A stretch of DNA of 52,640 bases from Perkinsus olseni (taxonomy: Eukaryota > Perkinsozoa > Perkinsida): positions 1-52,640 of the forward strand of contig JABANN010000213.1 of the NCBI GenBank assembly GCA_013115125.1. The letters are read 5' to 3'. The translations under genes and the position numbers were made by a program. Each line of letters begins with the position of its first letter. The first letter of the stretch is position 1. The notes under the pieces were generated by a model. The model made no database searches. It was not told where the DNA came from and worked only from the letters and a program-made list of their open reading frames with translations. This document shows, piece by piece, positions 33,238-45,504 of the stretch.

Positions 33238-36200
33238 TTACTCAAGGGTAGATTTATTGCTGCTCTTGCTGGTGTCGTCCTGTTTGGCTCGCTGGGCATC
33301 TATCTTCATCAACTGTTCTTGTTCCTTCTGTTCTCTCATAGCCTTGTACCTGATTACACAGTAATGATGACGGTGACACCATACTGAGGGCATTACTTCC
33401 GGTATGCCCAGAAGGCTCCTATCATTAATAGTGGGCTACTTAGTACTATGGGCACTATGAAGAGTCCACCTAATAAGCAGGAGGTGGAAGTGTTGGTGGA
33501 TGTATGGTATTCTCACCAGATACGTATAACATCGTCTTGAAGAGCGGTATGAAGTCCTTAGGCTTCGTCGATAATAGAGGCTTTATTGTGGATGCATAGA
33601 AAACCTTAGGGGCGAACACAGCCAATATGATCCTGTCCAATATGAATATACCAACGGTTGATGCTAGCAGCATACCTGACAGTGGGGATGATGATGGTAA
33701 GCAGCAGTGGCTATTAGTACCAAGAACCCTATTCCTGAGATCATCAGGCAGTACCATGAGCTCTAGGAAGTGATTCAATGGTGGTATAATACCCGATGCT
33801 AGAATCTACCAAAAAGGAAGGTGATGATGCTGCTAGACAGGGACATGGAGGTTGTTGTTGTTGCTATTACGAATAGTCCGGCACCGCAGAAAAAGGCAGA
33901 AAGGAATAATGCACGATTCTCGAGGTAACCTGATAATGATGGTTGGTAATAAGGATTATGATGATGATACCGTACGCCTTGGTATCATCATTACCTTGCA
34001 TCCATGGACGGCCTTTGTAGTTGACAACTAGTACTGCAACTTGTTGGGAGCTCTTCACTAGGAACATTACTGTATTGAGTAGGTTTGGTTGGTATGGTAC
34101 CGACCTTAATAGTGACTGAGCATAGTGACTCTGCATATTATTATGCTTACTTGAACATGGAGAATATATCATCTCCGAAACCACTCTCATCCATCATCTT
34201 ATTCAGCTTCTCATCTCTATTCCTTTCAAACTCATATAACTGTTCCAAGGCAGCATCACCTAATGATGATCGATGACTACCACTGATCACTATTGTTGGT
34301 GTTATTACCCATAGCAGTCTTGGCTAGGTCCATCGCCTTAACCAACACATACAGATGTACCGCTACTTGGGCCATCACCGATAAGAATATCGCAGGATGG
34401 AATACAGAACGTATTGGGAGAACGTCAGAAAGCCTGATGAGAATAATCGTTCTTCATCTTGACAGGACAGGAGGACCACTGAGTTTTGCTATTATTACTA
34501 CCTATCAGCTGGTTTAGCATAGCTAAATGCAATACTGGCAACCATCGTCAATAGTCCCGAGAATATGAGTTGTAGCTCGGTAGCATTACCGCCTTCAACG
34601 GTCCCTGCAGCCAGAGTGTATCTAAGAGGAGTTATCATCAACCACACCCCAGTGCACTACTACTTACGCGCTGACCATCGAATCAAGCATCATAATCTGC
34701 ATCATCTGGACATTCAATAACAATGTACACCTCCCTTGTCTGATGATCTGTACCACACTTCTGATACTAGGAGCTCTTGATGTGAAGGGAGCAGCAACGG
34801 AAGCATCACCAAGTTGGACTACTGGCTTCATACCTGACACCGACCCTGTCACTACCTCAACTAGGGGTATGATGATCATCATCACCTTCTTGCTGTTGGG
34901 AAGCATCATCTTCCACTTGTTTCTGTGCATTCTCGATCATGGAGGCCATGATACCTTTACTACGACCACCACCCCAGGCTGCATTCGTACCATACTTTTG
35001 CTGTAACTCCTTCTGAACCTACCATCAATGTGCTTATCACTAACAACATCCCCTTCTTCTACTAGCATGACCTACCTTAGTGAGCTCAGCCCTCAGCCTC
35101 GCTGATGAGTTCTTCATGGCTGTGAAGTAAGTGGTAAATCCAACATTACCTTCATTGTTATCAGTGAGCTTATTAAGCTCCTCTTGGAACCATGTCTGTT
35201 GGTTCTGCATGATAACCTCAACAGAAGAAGAAGTCCGAATACCATCACTCGACCTCTTCTCACTTGTCTTCTAGCGTTGAATTCCGTCTTGTATTGTTTT
35301 GCCAGTTGCCTCTCCCTCATAGCTAGCAGCTTCTGGTCCTGATCATTATCATCAGTATGGAGGTGCTGAGGGGGTACTACTAGTACTACTACCTCTTCTA
35401 ACTTATCCTCTGCCGAGCCCTCACCATCAAGGAGCTGACTACCATCGGGGGTTGCCTGCTTTACTGAGGACGCAGCATTTGAGTCACCAAAGCCAGAGAG
35501 GAGGGCTACGCCTGATGAGGGGGTGATGATGGACAGAAGCAGTCCTATGATAATACTTACCAACATCAGCTTGCTTCAATGCACCAACATCGTTACCACC
35601 ATCACCACACATAAGGGGATGCAACATATTATCACCACCACTACCATGATCTTCGTTAGGAAGCTTCTTAACCAATCGTACTACCTAATACAGTATGATG
35701 CTGTTAGTATTACTACATGGATCCTCCTGTATTACCTCCTCCTTCTGCTGTGGGGATACCCTGGCAAATACCTTAATGAGATGTGCTGTATTATACAGTG
35801 TCTTGTCCCCTTCCTCCTCTAACTGTGTCAGCACATCACCTTACAAGAACATGAGATAACAGCGGCTACTACCACTAGTAGTAGTATTACCTCCTACTAC
35901 CAGGTCAGCTTTATTAGCAAGCTGCTTTACAGCATGAATAGAGGGGGTATAGGGTATATACACCTCATCAGTACTAACATCTTGCCACACTACATAACAA
36001 ACAGTAACAATGCGTGAATCGGTTATTATCATCATGAGTATTACCTCTGTCCTTTGTCAACATGAGCTTGGGTTTCCCTTCACTCTTATTACTGAATATA
36101 CCAATCTCATTGGCAACATGTGCTGCTGTCAAGGCGGAATCACCAGTTAGCATTATACAAGGCATCTTCGCATCAGTCAACGCCTGAAACCGATGGTCAC

Positions 36201-39200
36201 CACACCATGTTGTTATAATAATAATAATCATCATAAGCAGCAGTATTGGTATTACCTTCAATACCGTAGCAGTATCGTTACGGAGATCACACGCAAAGGT
36301 GATAAAACCAGCAAACTCTAGTTCGGATTCAACTCTTGCCCTTGGCCACTTGTCACACTGAGCCATACAACAGATATTATCATCACACTACTGGTCACAG
36401 CTGCTGCTGTTGTTGTTATTACATCATGCGGTCCTTCTTTGAATGCCATTGCTAATACTCTCATACCCCTCTTAGCTAATGTACGGTAGGTTGAGAGGTA
36501 CCCCTCCGGAGCATCTTTGAGCATGCCCAGTATAGTCTCTGGTGATCCCTTCACTACGCATATCTGAATAAGTAATCATTACCACTTGCATTGCTTGAGC
36601 ACAGCTACTACGACTACTACCTTCTTATGGTCGTTGATTAGCTCCACGACGGCACTCATACGCTGTAATGCTGATGAGAAATGATGACGCGTGATGATCT
36701 TCAGTGGTGGTGTCTTCTTACTACTCATAGGGCCTGCTTAGCGATAATCATACACTACTGCTACTACTAGTTATGATATATTACCAGCAGTATTATTATG
36801 ACTATCATAATACCAATGTATAGCCTGTAGCCCTGCTAGCTCAACAGGGTCACCAAGCAACTCTCCACCACCGCCAGCAACAGCAGCAGCACTGTCCTTG
36901 TTGTTAGACTGTTGTTGTTGTTTGTTCTTGTTATCGATGGAGATAAGGGAATGACATCCTGCAATGACGTACTTAGCCGCCAAGCCCACACGTGTGGTAT
37001 CCTAAATATCATCAATACCCATTATCAACCTCCCCACCAGCAACCTACTGTATTCAGTTTATCAGCATCATCAACTTGTGGTTCACCATCACTGGGTGTT
37101 ATCTACATTACATGGTGTAAGACATAATCCTGCCTGTACTATTACCTTAGTAACAACGCCTGTACATGATAACTGGTCAGTAGTTAAGGTACCAGTCTTA
37201 TCAAAGAAGCAATGGGTTATAGTACCAGCCATAGGTACTCTATACGGCTCCGTACAGAATACCCCTATCTTGTGTAATGCCATTAATGCTGTATTCACTG
37301 CTAATGACATTTGCATTGGTAATTCTGGTGGTACCTAATGATAACAACAACAATGATAATTATAACATGATAGCTTAGTGATGATATTACGACACTAGTG
37401 ATGATCATAACACATCTCAATAGTAGTTTATACCCAGACATCTTAGTCAATTTATCAGTACCTGATGATACATTGGTACCCATGACGAGTAGGGCCGGTA
37501 TTGGTATCACCTTCACCAGATATCCTCTGATTGATAACATACCCAACTGCCATCAATGCAAATGACAGTAATAATAGCAGCAACTTCAACGTATCACGAT
37601 TATCACTCCTGATGATAACAACCACATTATATACATATGATATAGCAATGATGATTAGTATTATTATTACCTAACATCCTGCTGTGAGAACTCTATCATT
37701 CTGGTCAACTCTCCCTGTGCCGACTGTGTCCCTGTCCTCAGTACAATACATTTACAGTTAGTGGCTTGTAGCAGTGATGTGCCACTGAATAATACATGTA
37801 TTCTATCTCGACCAGTCATATCAAATGCTCGTGACATATCATCGCCATCAGTCTCTATTTCATCCTTCAATTGTGGTACAGACTCGCCAGTCAATGATGC
37901 TTCATTAACAACAGCACTGCCCTCCAGTATCAGGCAATCACATGGTATCATTGTAACTTGTTCTTGTGGTTTACGCTCAGCATTATCACCTATAACACCG
38001 CTATCACCACCGATACCCGGCTGGTATTACTTTTAGCAGTGGAAGTCTTGCTACTGCTACTGCTATTAGTATTGAAATCATTACTAAGGTTGATACGGTC
38101 GCCCGGTACCAGTTGGTCCGACATGACCGTCATCCACTGACCATCCCTCAGCACAGATATCTACCAGATGATGGAATTACTAGTAGGATCATTACTCCAT
38201 ATCATTAGTACCGGTATAATGTTTTTACCAGCCATATTCCTCAATGTTAACAGGTTACGTCTTCGTTGGAATACAGTACCCGCCTCCATACCAAATATAG
38301 ACAGGAATGTAAACACTGTGTATTTCCTGATAATATCATGCTACTACCATGATGATGATGGTGATGCTATACTTACCAATACTCATCCATCATCCATAAT
38401 AAACAGCATAATATTTGGAATATTGGTATTGGGTTTAATATCTAATAACATTGGGTACCGCAGTGCACAGCAGCAGCAGCTGGTGGTGTTGTATTACCTG
38501 ATCCCTGTAGAGGATGTAAAATGGTGGCACGGGAATGTCAACTTTATTGAAACCATAGAGATCTTGTTTACGTTGTACTTCGTCAGTTGATAATCCTTTA
38601 GTAGATGATGATTCATCTACACATATCAATACCACAACAACCGGAACTACTGCTTGATATTATTACTGGTATATTTACTAATAGGTAGGTTCATTGGACA
38701 TGTTAACATGTGCACTTCTCCAGTTGTATCATCCACACAATACTTACGACGTTGGAAGACAAAGTACCTATTAATAATCTCATCCTAGTATGCACAGGAG
38801 CAAGATTAACCCCTGTTATTACAGCGTAAAGTCTCCGTGATGGCTTCTCTTGAGCTGTACTATATCCGCCTTGCCTTGATGCTCAGGCGGCGTGCTAATA
38901 ATGATACGTCTATGTGACTGTGGTTTTTGTTGTTGTTATTACATTCTACAGTAGTTGCCAGGAGCTAGGCGGTTAGTTTTACTATATTGGACTAATGTCT
39001 TGAAGCGTATAGACCAATGTTGAGCCAATACAAACAATGCATGTACCTGATGATGATGATGGCCTCCTGAGTGATACCACTCCTCCCGTGTACTACCAAT
39101 AATGAAGCAACAATGGCCAGTGCTGCTGTTGGTGATGGTGCCCATTGTGATGGTAATGGCCGGTCCTCGGTTGATTCTAGTGTTGATAACTCCAGTACAG

Positions 39201-39414
39201 TACCATTATTAATAGCATCCTGTATCAGCTCATCGACAACCGCTTTATAGGGCTCACCACTGGTCGAGAGTACCCTCATCAATGCAATACCATGCAGTAT
39301 GATAAATAGTGCAGTAAAGGTACTTGCCTTGGCTGGCACTCGTCTAAGTAGGGTAACATCTCTTAAGCCACCATCAATGCACTTCAGGTTGGATGATGAT
39401 ACTAGATTAGGCAT
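33238..39414 (-). CDS. P5A-type ATPase (Spf1/ATP13A1), ER helix dislocase
   Basis: A many-exon P-type ATPase of subfamily P5A, which removes mis-targeted or wrongly inserted transmembrane helices from the ER membrane. The P5A signature [13 protein letters not shown] lies near 37336-37290. Catalytic motifs in order are [10 protein letters not shown] (actuator TGES, ~37890), [12 protein letters not shown] (phosphorylated Asp, ~37210), [14 protein letters not shown] (~36860), [11 protein letters not shown] (~36550), [19 protein letters not shown] (~36150) and [17 protein letters not shown] (~35610). The P5A element [14 protein letters not shown] precedes the DKTGT loop. The C-terminal membrane part has [20 protein letters not shown] and NYKGRPW, again like ATP13A1. 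The N-terminus (ATG 39414) has two helices, and a 50-nt intron joins IVASLL to [14 protein letters not shown]. It ends with a charged coil [18 protein letters not shown]. Introns are 45-60 nt and rich in TAA/CAA triplets. Confidence 0.95.
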
Positions 39415-39692
39415 ACGAAGAATGACAACAACAAACAACAACTAAGGGGTGGTGGCCAGTCTACGAGGTTATATCCCGGTAAGATGGGTACATGACTATC
39501 TTTGTGCTTCCTACACACCACGGCTACTGTACTCCTCCTAATGCTTCACTGGATGACGGTAATCACCCTCTGAGACAAGATAGGGACAGCGAGGGGGCGA
39601 TTTTCTGACGATTTTATTATGAGAACTCGAAGGAATAGCGACCGCCATGACGATCGATAACTTGATAGTTGGTGGTTGGGCCATTCGCCGGT
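39415..39692. promoter_or_regulatory. Divergent promoter region
   Basis: 278 nt between the starts of the P5A ATPase (minus) and PUS7 (plus), and the switch point between two strand blocks. It should contain both promoters. I saw no clear TATA box; GATAA-like runs occur near 39655-39668. Confidence 0.5.
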
Positions 39693-42600
39693 ATGATGAC
39701 TGACTATACACTACCACCTAGCGAGGCCGAAGGTACTATCTGTTGGTATTAGCATACATGACGGTAATGATGATGATCAGTCGGTATCAAGCTATACTTG
39801 GACCATGATAATAAGGAGGATGGTGGTGATGATAGGCATATAACCCTACCATGTTTATTCAAACATAGATTTCAGGACTTCCATGTGTAATAATAGTATA
39901 TTACTAATATGTAATATCATTATAGTCAGTTATGAGATCCCCGATGGTCCTACCTCGTCGTCTCCCTTACATCTAACGGAACTATGGACTAAGGACAGGG
40001 TTGTACAGGAGATAAGGGATAAACGAGAAAGGGAGGATAATCTGCAGAATACATTGTAGTGACCGTAACCTTACTATTACTACTAGTAGTGGTACTGTTG
40101 TCAGAGGACCGGACTATCAGATCACCGACCAGCAGTTGGATAGTATCAACGCTTGTTTAACGGAGGAGGATAAGGATAAGTTGGTGGCATTCTTAAAGAC
40201 CTCGCGGAATGGTAATAACATCACGGCTCCTAACCGTCGACATCATCACCATCATCGTCAGATGCTAATGCACCTAAGTACTGCTTATTGGATGGTGATA
40301 CCATCCAGGACAAGCCAGGCAGAACTAAAGTGCATCAGTAGTAGGAGTTGGCGTAACCATGCTAGCAATGTGTTGCTATCAGGTTGATCAAGACGCAATT
40401 CCCATCAGGGATGTTTATTACTGATACAGTGGATCCTTGTACTGATACTAATGATAGACATCAGATAAGAGTGTGGATCAAGAAGGACTTCACCATCGGC
40501 CAAAAGTAGCATTCCCCCCCCCCTCGATACTACCACTGGGACGACTACTCTCAGGCGAGCGAGGGAGCTAGCTGCTGCCACCAGTGACGAGGGTAATGAT
40601 AAAAAGAGACGACGTGATGGTAGACATAGAAAAGGGAGGAAACAGGCTGCTGGCGGTGGTGACAAGAAGCAATCATCAACCAAGCAAGATCTACCACAAG
40701 CAAGATATGACCCCTGGCCGAAGGATCAGCCTGACTATCTATATTTCAATATGTATAAAGAGAATAGGGATACTGCAGAGGCGGTATCATCAATATCCCG
40801 AGCTATGGGAAAGAAGAACACGAAGGCATTTACCGTAGCAGGAACTAAGGTAGGGAGTATTACTACATCTAAATGACTGTGCTTACCGACATCATCAGGA
40901 TCGTCGTGGTGTTACTGTGCAACATGTCTGTATGTGGAGGACTTATGCAGAGCAAGTTAAACGTGCTATGTTGAGCGGGTAGTAATGATAGTACTACTGC
41001 CGTTGATGGTAGCCTGTCATCATTATCAGGCAATGGGATAAGTTCGTACGCCTCTCCGACTTCCACTACCGTCCACAGAAACTATCCCTAGGTAACACTG
41101 ATGATGATAGTTTGGGATTATTGAATGGTCATCAGGTATGTTATATGGTAATAGGTTTTATGTTGCATTGAGAGGTATCAAAGAGTGTCCAAGTGAAGAG
41201 GGCCTTACCAAAGCCTTCAATGCCCTATCGACTAAGGGCTTCATCAATTACTTCGGGATGCAAAGGTTTGGTAAGACTACTACCACTACAGGCAGTCGAT
41301 GGTCATGATGATGGCTGTAGGTACACAGCTAACTAGGACCTATGAGATAGGACAAGCAATGGTAGCTCGGGATTGGGTGAAGGCAGTTAGGCTCATTATG
41401 GGCGAGACCTCGATACTACGATCACAGCAGGAAGGTGAGTCTGGTTGAGGCATGCTGCTCAACAACAACAACAACAACATTGTTGTAGTACTCTGTTAGA
41501 TAACGAGGAGGGTAGCAGAGGGGATATGATTGATAAAGCAAGAAGGGCTTATCTTATTGACAACGATCCTGAGAAGTCCCTTAAGTTGATGCCTCGAATG
41601 ATGCATATAGAGAGGAAGATAATCACTTCACTTGCCAAGGGTAGTATGGCACTTGTACATCATCATGACGATGACGCTCATGGCGATGATGATGATCAGA
41701 TCCCAATGGGCATCTAGCAGCACTACAACAGTTACCAACACCAACACTCTCCCTTTACGTCCATTCAGTAATACTAACCATACTGCCGGTCTTGGCCGTG
41801 GTGATGCAGGTGTTATCGTCTTCATCATCAGTTACAATCGTTCGTGTGGAATCATGCAGTCACCCACAGACTCGAGGCCTATGGTCCGACCATCGTCGTT
41901 GGAGATATCGTCCTATCCAATACACGGGATGATACAGGAAAAGGAGACAATGATGATGAGTATGCAGGTATGAGTAGAGCTATGATGATAATCATGCTAT
42001 TGCATGCAGACAACAAGGGCCTGCTACTACTACTGCTAGTAGTGATGATGATGATACTACAGAGGATGATGGATGCCTCAAGGGTGCTCACAGCGATGAT
42101 GATGAAGGCATGACTAGGACTGATAATAGGAAGGTAAGTACACCCGTGATGGGGTGTATAATAAGTGCATAATAATCACCAACAGGAGCAGCATCATCAT
42201 CATCATGATCAGGTTGTGCATATAACGGTCGATAACATATCAGACTATAGTATATATGACGTAGTACTACCCCTTCCTGGGTCTAATACCGAGTACCCAG
42301 AGAATATGCAGCAATGGTGAGGCAAAGATGGTGGTACCACATCATCATCATCTACTACTACTACTACTACCGTCAGGTACAAGGACTTCACTTCGACTGC
42401 ATTGGGTCTATCCTTATTGGATGACTTTAAGTCATGTACAACCAGCGGGGGAGTCTTCAATCTACCCGGATCATATAGGAATATACTAGAGAGGGCTGAG
42501 GATGTGGAATATGAAGTTATACAACCCGAGAGAGCACTTGATAGGGTAATAATAACAACAACGATGACAGCATTATCGCAGGGAGTGTGTTGACTATTAG

Positions 42601-42913
42601 ACGCTGATACCAACTGATATCGATAAGATAACCAAACGTGATTATACTGAGGAGAAGTTGACTGGTGATAAAGACAAGACGATACTTGAGGGTACATATA
42701 GTATAGCGTTCAAGACTACACTCAAGTCTGGTAATAATGTGGATGGTGATGGTGGTGGTGGTGGTGGTCTTATTATTATTATCTGTCATGTTTATATTGG
42801 TAGGTACATATCTTACTATGGCATTACGTGAGTTAACCAGACAAGATACCTCTCGTAACTCTATGCGTATTAGTGATTCGACCATACTCACAGATAACAA
42901 CAAGAAGAAGTGA
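39693..42913 (+). CDS. PUS7: tRNA/mRNA pseudouridine synthase 7 (TruD family)
   Basis: Converts uridine to pseudouridine in tRNAs and mRNAs; TruD family. The start is ATG 39693. A 48-nt intron joins PSEAE to VGIKLYLDHD. A 43-nt intron containing TACTAAT joins FKHRFQDFHV to YEIPDG, the family's N-terminal strand. Then come DKPGRTKVHQLIKTQFPSGM and KDQPDYLYFNMYKENRDTAE. The catalytic motif VAGTKDRRGVTVQ is split by an intron exactly before the aspartate (GAT 40899-40901). Also present are GFINYFGMQRFG, TYEIGQAMVARDWVKAVRLI, DPEKSLKLMPRMMHIERKII, LEAYGPTIVVGDIVLSNT, YSIYDVVLPLPG and the C-terminal TYLTMALRELTRQDTS. All expected blocks are in order, so the enzyme looks complete. Introns are 43-60 nt and triplet-rich. 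Confidence 0.95.
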
Positions 42914-43051
42914 CTGTGATAACGATTTACCAACGATTGTTGCCTCTATCAACGTTAAGAGTTTCCATTAGCCTTCAGTATTTTGTTCTACACTCTATCA
43001 TTCTTATCGCAGTATCTTCCTCTCCTGTGGCAATACAGTATTGCAAGCATC

Positions 43052-43557
43052 ATGGCTGACTCCGCTACTACTGCTAATCAGACTGATGAGGTTAATCGTG
43101 ACAAGTTCGAGAGTGGTCCATTGAGTCTACTTACTAAGGCATGTGAAGAGAACAGTCAGGTAGCACTCAACAGCAGCAGCACTATCAGTACTATCACCTA
43201 TACTACCACTACTATCATATCATAGGTACTTATAAATTGCCGTAATAACAGGAAGATCTTGGCCAGGGTAAAGGCATTCGATAGGCATTTGAACATGGTT
43301 TTGGAGAATGTAACAACTCCACTGCTGTTGTTAATACTGCTATCATTGGGTCGGTAATCAGGTACGTGAGTTGTGGACGGAGGTACCCAAGGGCGGTTCC
43401 AGTAAGAAGCCTGTTAATAAGGACAGGTACTCATCCTCATTGCCATGCCTGATGATGATAAGGCCTAGTGTTATTATTCAGGTTTGTGAGTAAGATGTTC
43501 CTCAGAGGTGATTCAGTTATCATGGTACTACGTAATCCCAAGGCAAAGCAGCAGTGA
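43052..43557 (+). CDS. SNRPD2: Spliceosomal Sm protein D2
   Basis: Core Sm-ring subunit of U1, U2, U4 and U5 snRNPs. Four exons (43052-43159, 43226-43309, 43362-43426, 43482-43557) with introns of 66, 52 and 55 nt, all GT..AG, give a protein of 110 residues, near the usual ~118. Sm1 is [19 protein letters not shown] and Sm2 is [16 protein letters not shown]. The D2-specific N-terminal helix [18 protein letters not shown] and the loop [20 protein letters not shown] are present. The start ATG 43052 matches the family N-terminus. The protein ends KAKQQ. It sits 140 nt after PUS7 on the same strand. Confidence 0.97.
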
Positions 43558-43805
43558 AGATGATAATGATTAACGTATTCCTACTACCGAAGATGATGGT
43601 TATAGAGGTTATAGTACTGTAGTATACAGTAATGGTATACTATTGTTATTAGCAATGATAACACTACTGTGACTCTCGTAACATCAATCACCATTATCAT
43701 CATCAGAACAAGAACAGAACTAGTCTCGTCTATTACGTATTGTCGTACTACAGTGGAGTCAATTAGTTAATTCACACAATCGAAGATACGTTATTCGCTG
43801 CATTG

Positions 43806-45416
43806 ATGATGATACATCAACAAAGGACAACGACGACGCGAAGACGTCGAAGGTGGTACCGCCCATCCGCTATTATAATCACGATGCTGATTGCACTGAA
43901 ACTGATGAATGATAATGACACAGCGGCCCTTGAAGTGGATCTAGAGGCCGATACTAGGCAAGCATGCCCTCATGAATATTATGATAATGTTGGACCATAC
44001 ACGACAGTTGAAGAAGGTATATATTACGAACACTTGTTACATGCTTATGATATGCTTATTATTATTATCATAGGGGCCGTGATATACCGGGAGATTAGAC
44101 GAAATCAAACCCATAGGTTCTATTATGAGAACTATAATATCACTACTATGAACCAGCCATCCGAGTAATGGTATCATCATCAGCAAGGAGTCATCATTGT
44201 TAATGAGAGCAGATACCGAAAAGTTATAATACATCTACAGCCGTGCAGGGGTGTGGTATATATGATGGTCAGGAGGACCAGACCATGCTGGCCCAATCCC
44301 TACTCCTGTATCACAGCAGATAACAATGGTGGTAACGACGATGTCAATGATATTGGAGGAATAATCACTTCAGATAATAATGAATGTGAATGGACCCACT
44401 TTATGTCAGCAATCGATGGTAGCAGAGATGGTGCTCCAACATACTTTGAGGTCCCTCATACCAGTACTTTGATAATACACGATGATCATGAGCGTCATCA
44501 TCATAGTATTAGGTACACGTTACTTTATATCGGTATACGCAGCGGACAACGCAGCCTATACTCTCACATTACTAGCGGGTAGTACTTGTTATTACACCGG
44601 ATGATGATGCCCAGCGTCTGTTGTAAAGGTATGTTTAGATATTGGAGCTTTACCGAGGCCCGGTGGTGGAGGGAAGATAACAGGGACACAGATAGACGAA
44701 CTTAAGTTATTATTACAGCCACTGTCACGAGTACTCTTATTGTAGCATCAACGCAGGTATCATTGTCATGGGAAGGAGCTTACTTCTCACCTTTAGGAGT
44801 ATCAGAAATAGATAAGTAAAGATATCATCATGCTCATCGTGAGCTTGAGGTTGTTGGTATCTTGTCAGATATTATATATATTCAACCATGTTACTCGATA
44901 CCGACAATCGTACTAACACAGCAGTCTTCATACGCCCTGATAAAGTGCTTAATACAGTATGTGGACTACATAATAACACCGACAGAGAGTGATGATGATG
45001 CTAATGATAATCAACAACAACAACTCTAATAATAACAGTGTTCCAATACTCCTCTATAGATACTCCACTGTGGATCCATCAACATGTGTGCAGAGCCCGG
45101 AGGATACAACTGTCGAAGGGCTTCTTGCTACACGATGTACAACAGAGATATCTGGTGTGATGGCCCAGAAGAGGTATCCTTCCAATGCATTCGATACCGA
45201 TGTTGTTGTTATTGTCTCAGGTACATATTCAATGTTATTGTGGAGTCCAAAAGAGGGTATATGATGGCATACAGCGGGATAATCATGGAAACTGATTGGA
45301 TAATATATACCAAAGCAGCAAGTGACAAGACATTACAATTAGTCGGTGGGGTTATGGGAACTGTTATTGGTATCATAGTTGTGGGGTACTTATGGCTTGT
45401 TAAGGTATACAACTAG
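43806..45416 (+). CDS. Single-pass membrane glycoprotein, beta-sandwich ectodomain
   Basis: Family not recognised. After a basic N-terminus and a hydrophobic stretch (SAIIITMLIALKLM), likely a signal anchor or signal peptide, the ectodomain reads HRFYYENYNITTMNQPSEYR and VIIHLQPCRGVVYMMVRR. Next are TRPCWPNPYSCITADN and, after a 42-nt intron, EWTHFMSAIDGSRDG. A 49-nt intron joins FEVPHTST to RYFISVYAADNAAYTLTLLA, the strand pattern of a PPC/beta-sandwich domain. A later exon, VSLSWEGAYFSPLGVSEID, has an FN3-like strand. A 47-nt intron joins GVMAQKR to YIFNVIVESKRGYMMAYSG. The C-terminus is one membrane helix, GGVMGTVIGIIVVGYLWLV, and a four-residue tail. Several cysteines and N-x-S/T sites fit an extracellular or lumenal face. 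It looks like a conserved type I protein. Confidence 0.62.
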
Positions 45417-45504
45417 AACGAACATGAGTGTAGCGTTCATAATGGATGATATGATAGTACTTGAGTATATGAGTGAATGAGGATAGTTAGTATTACTAAT
45501 AATA

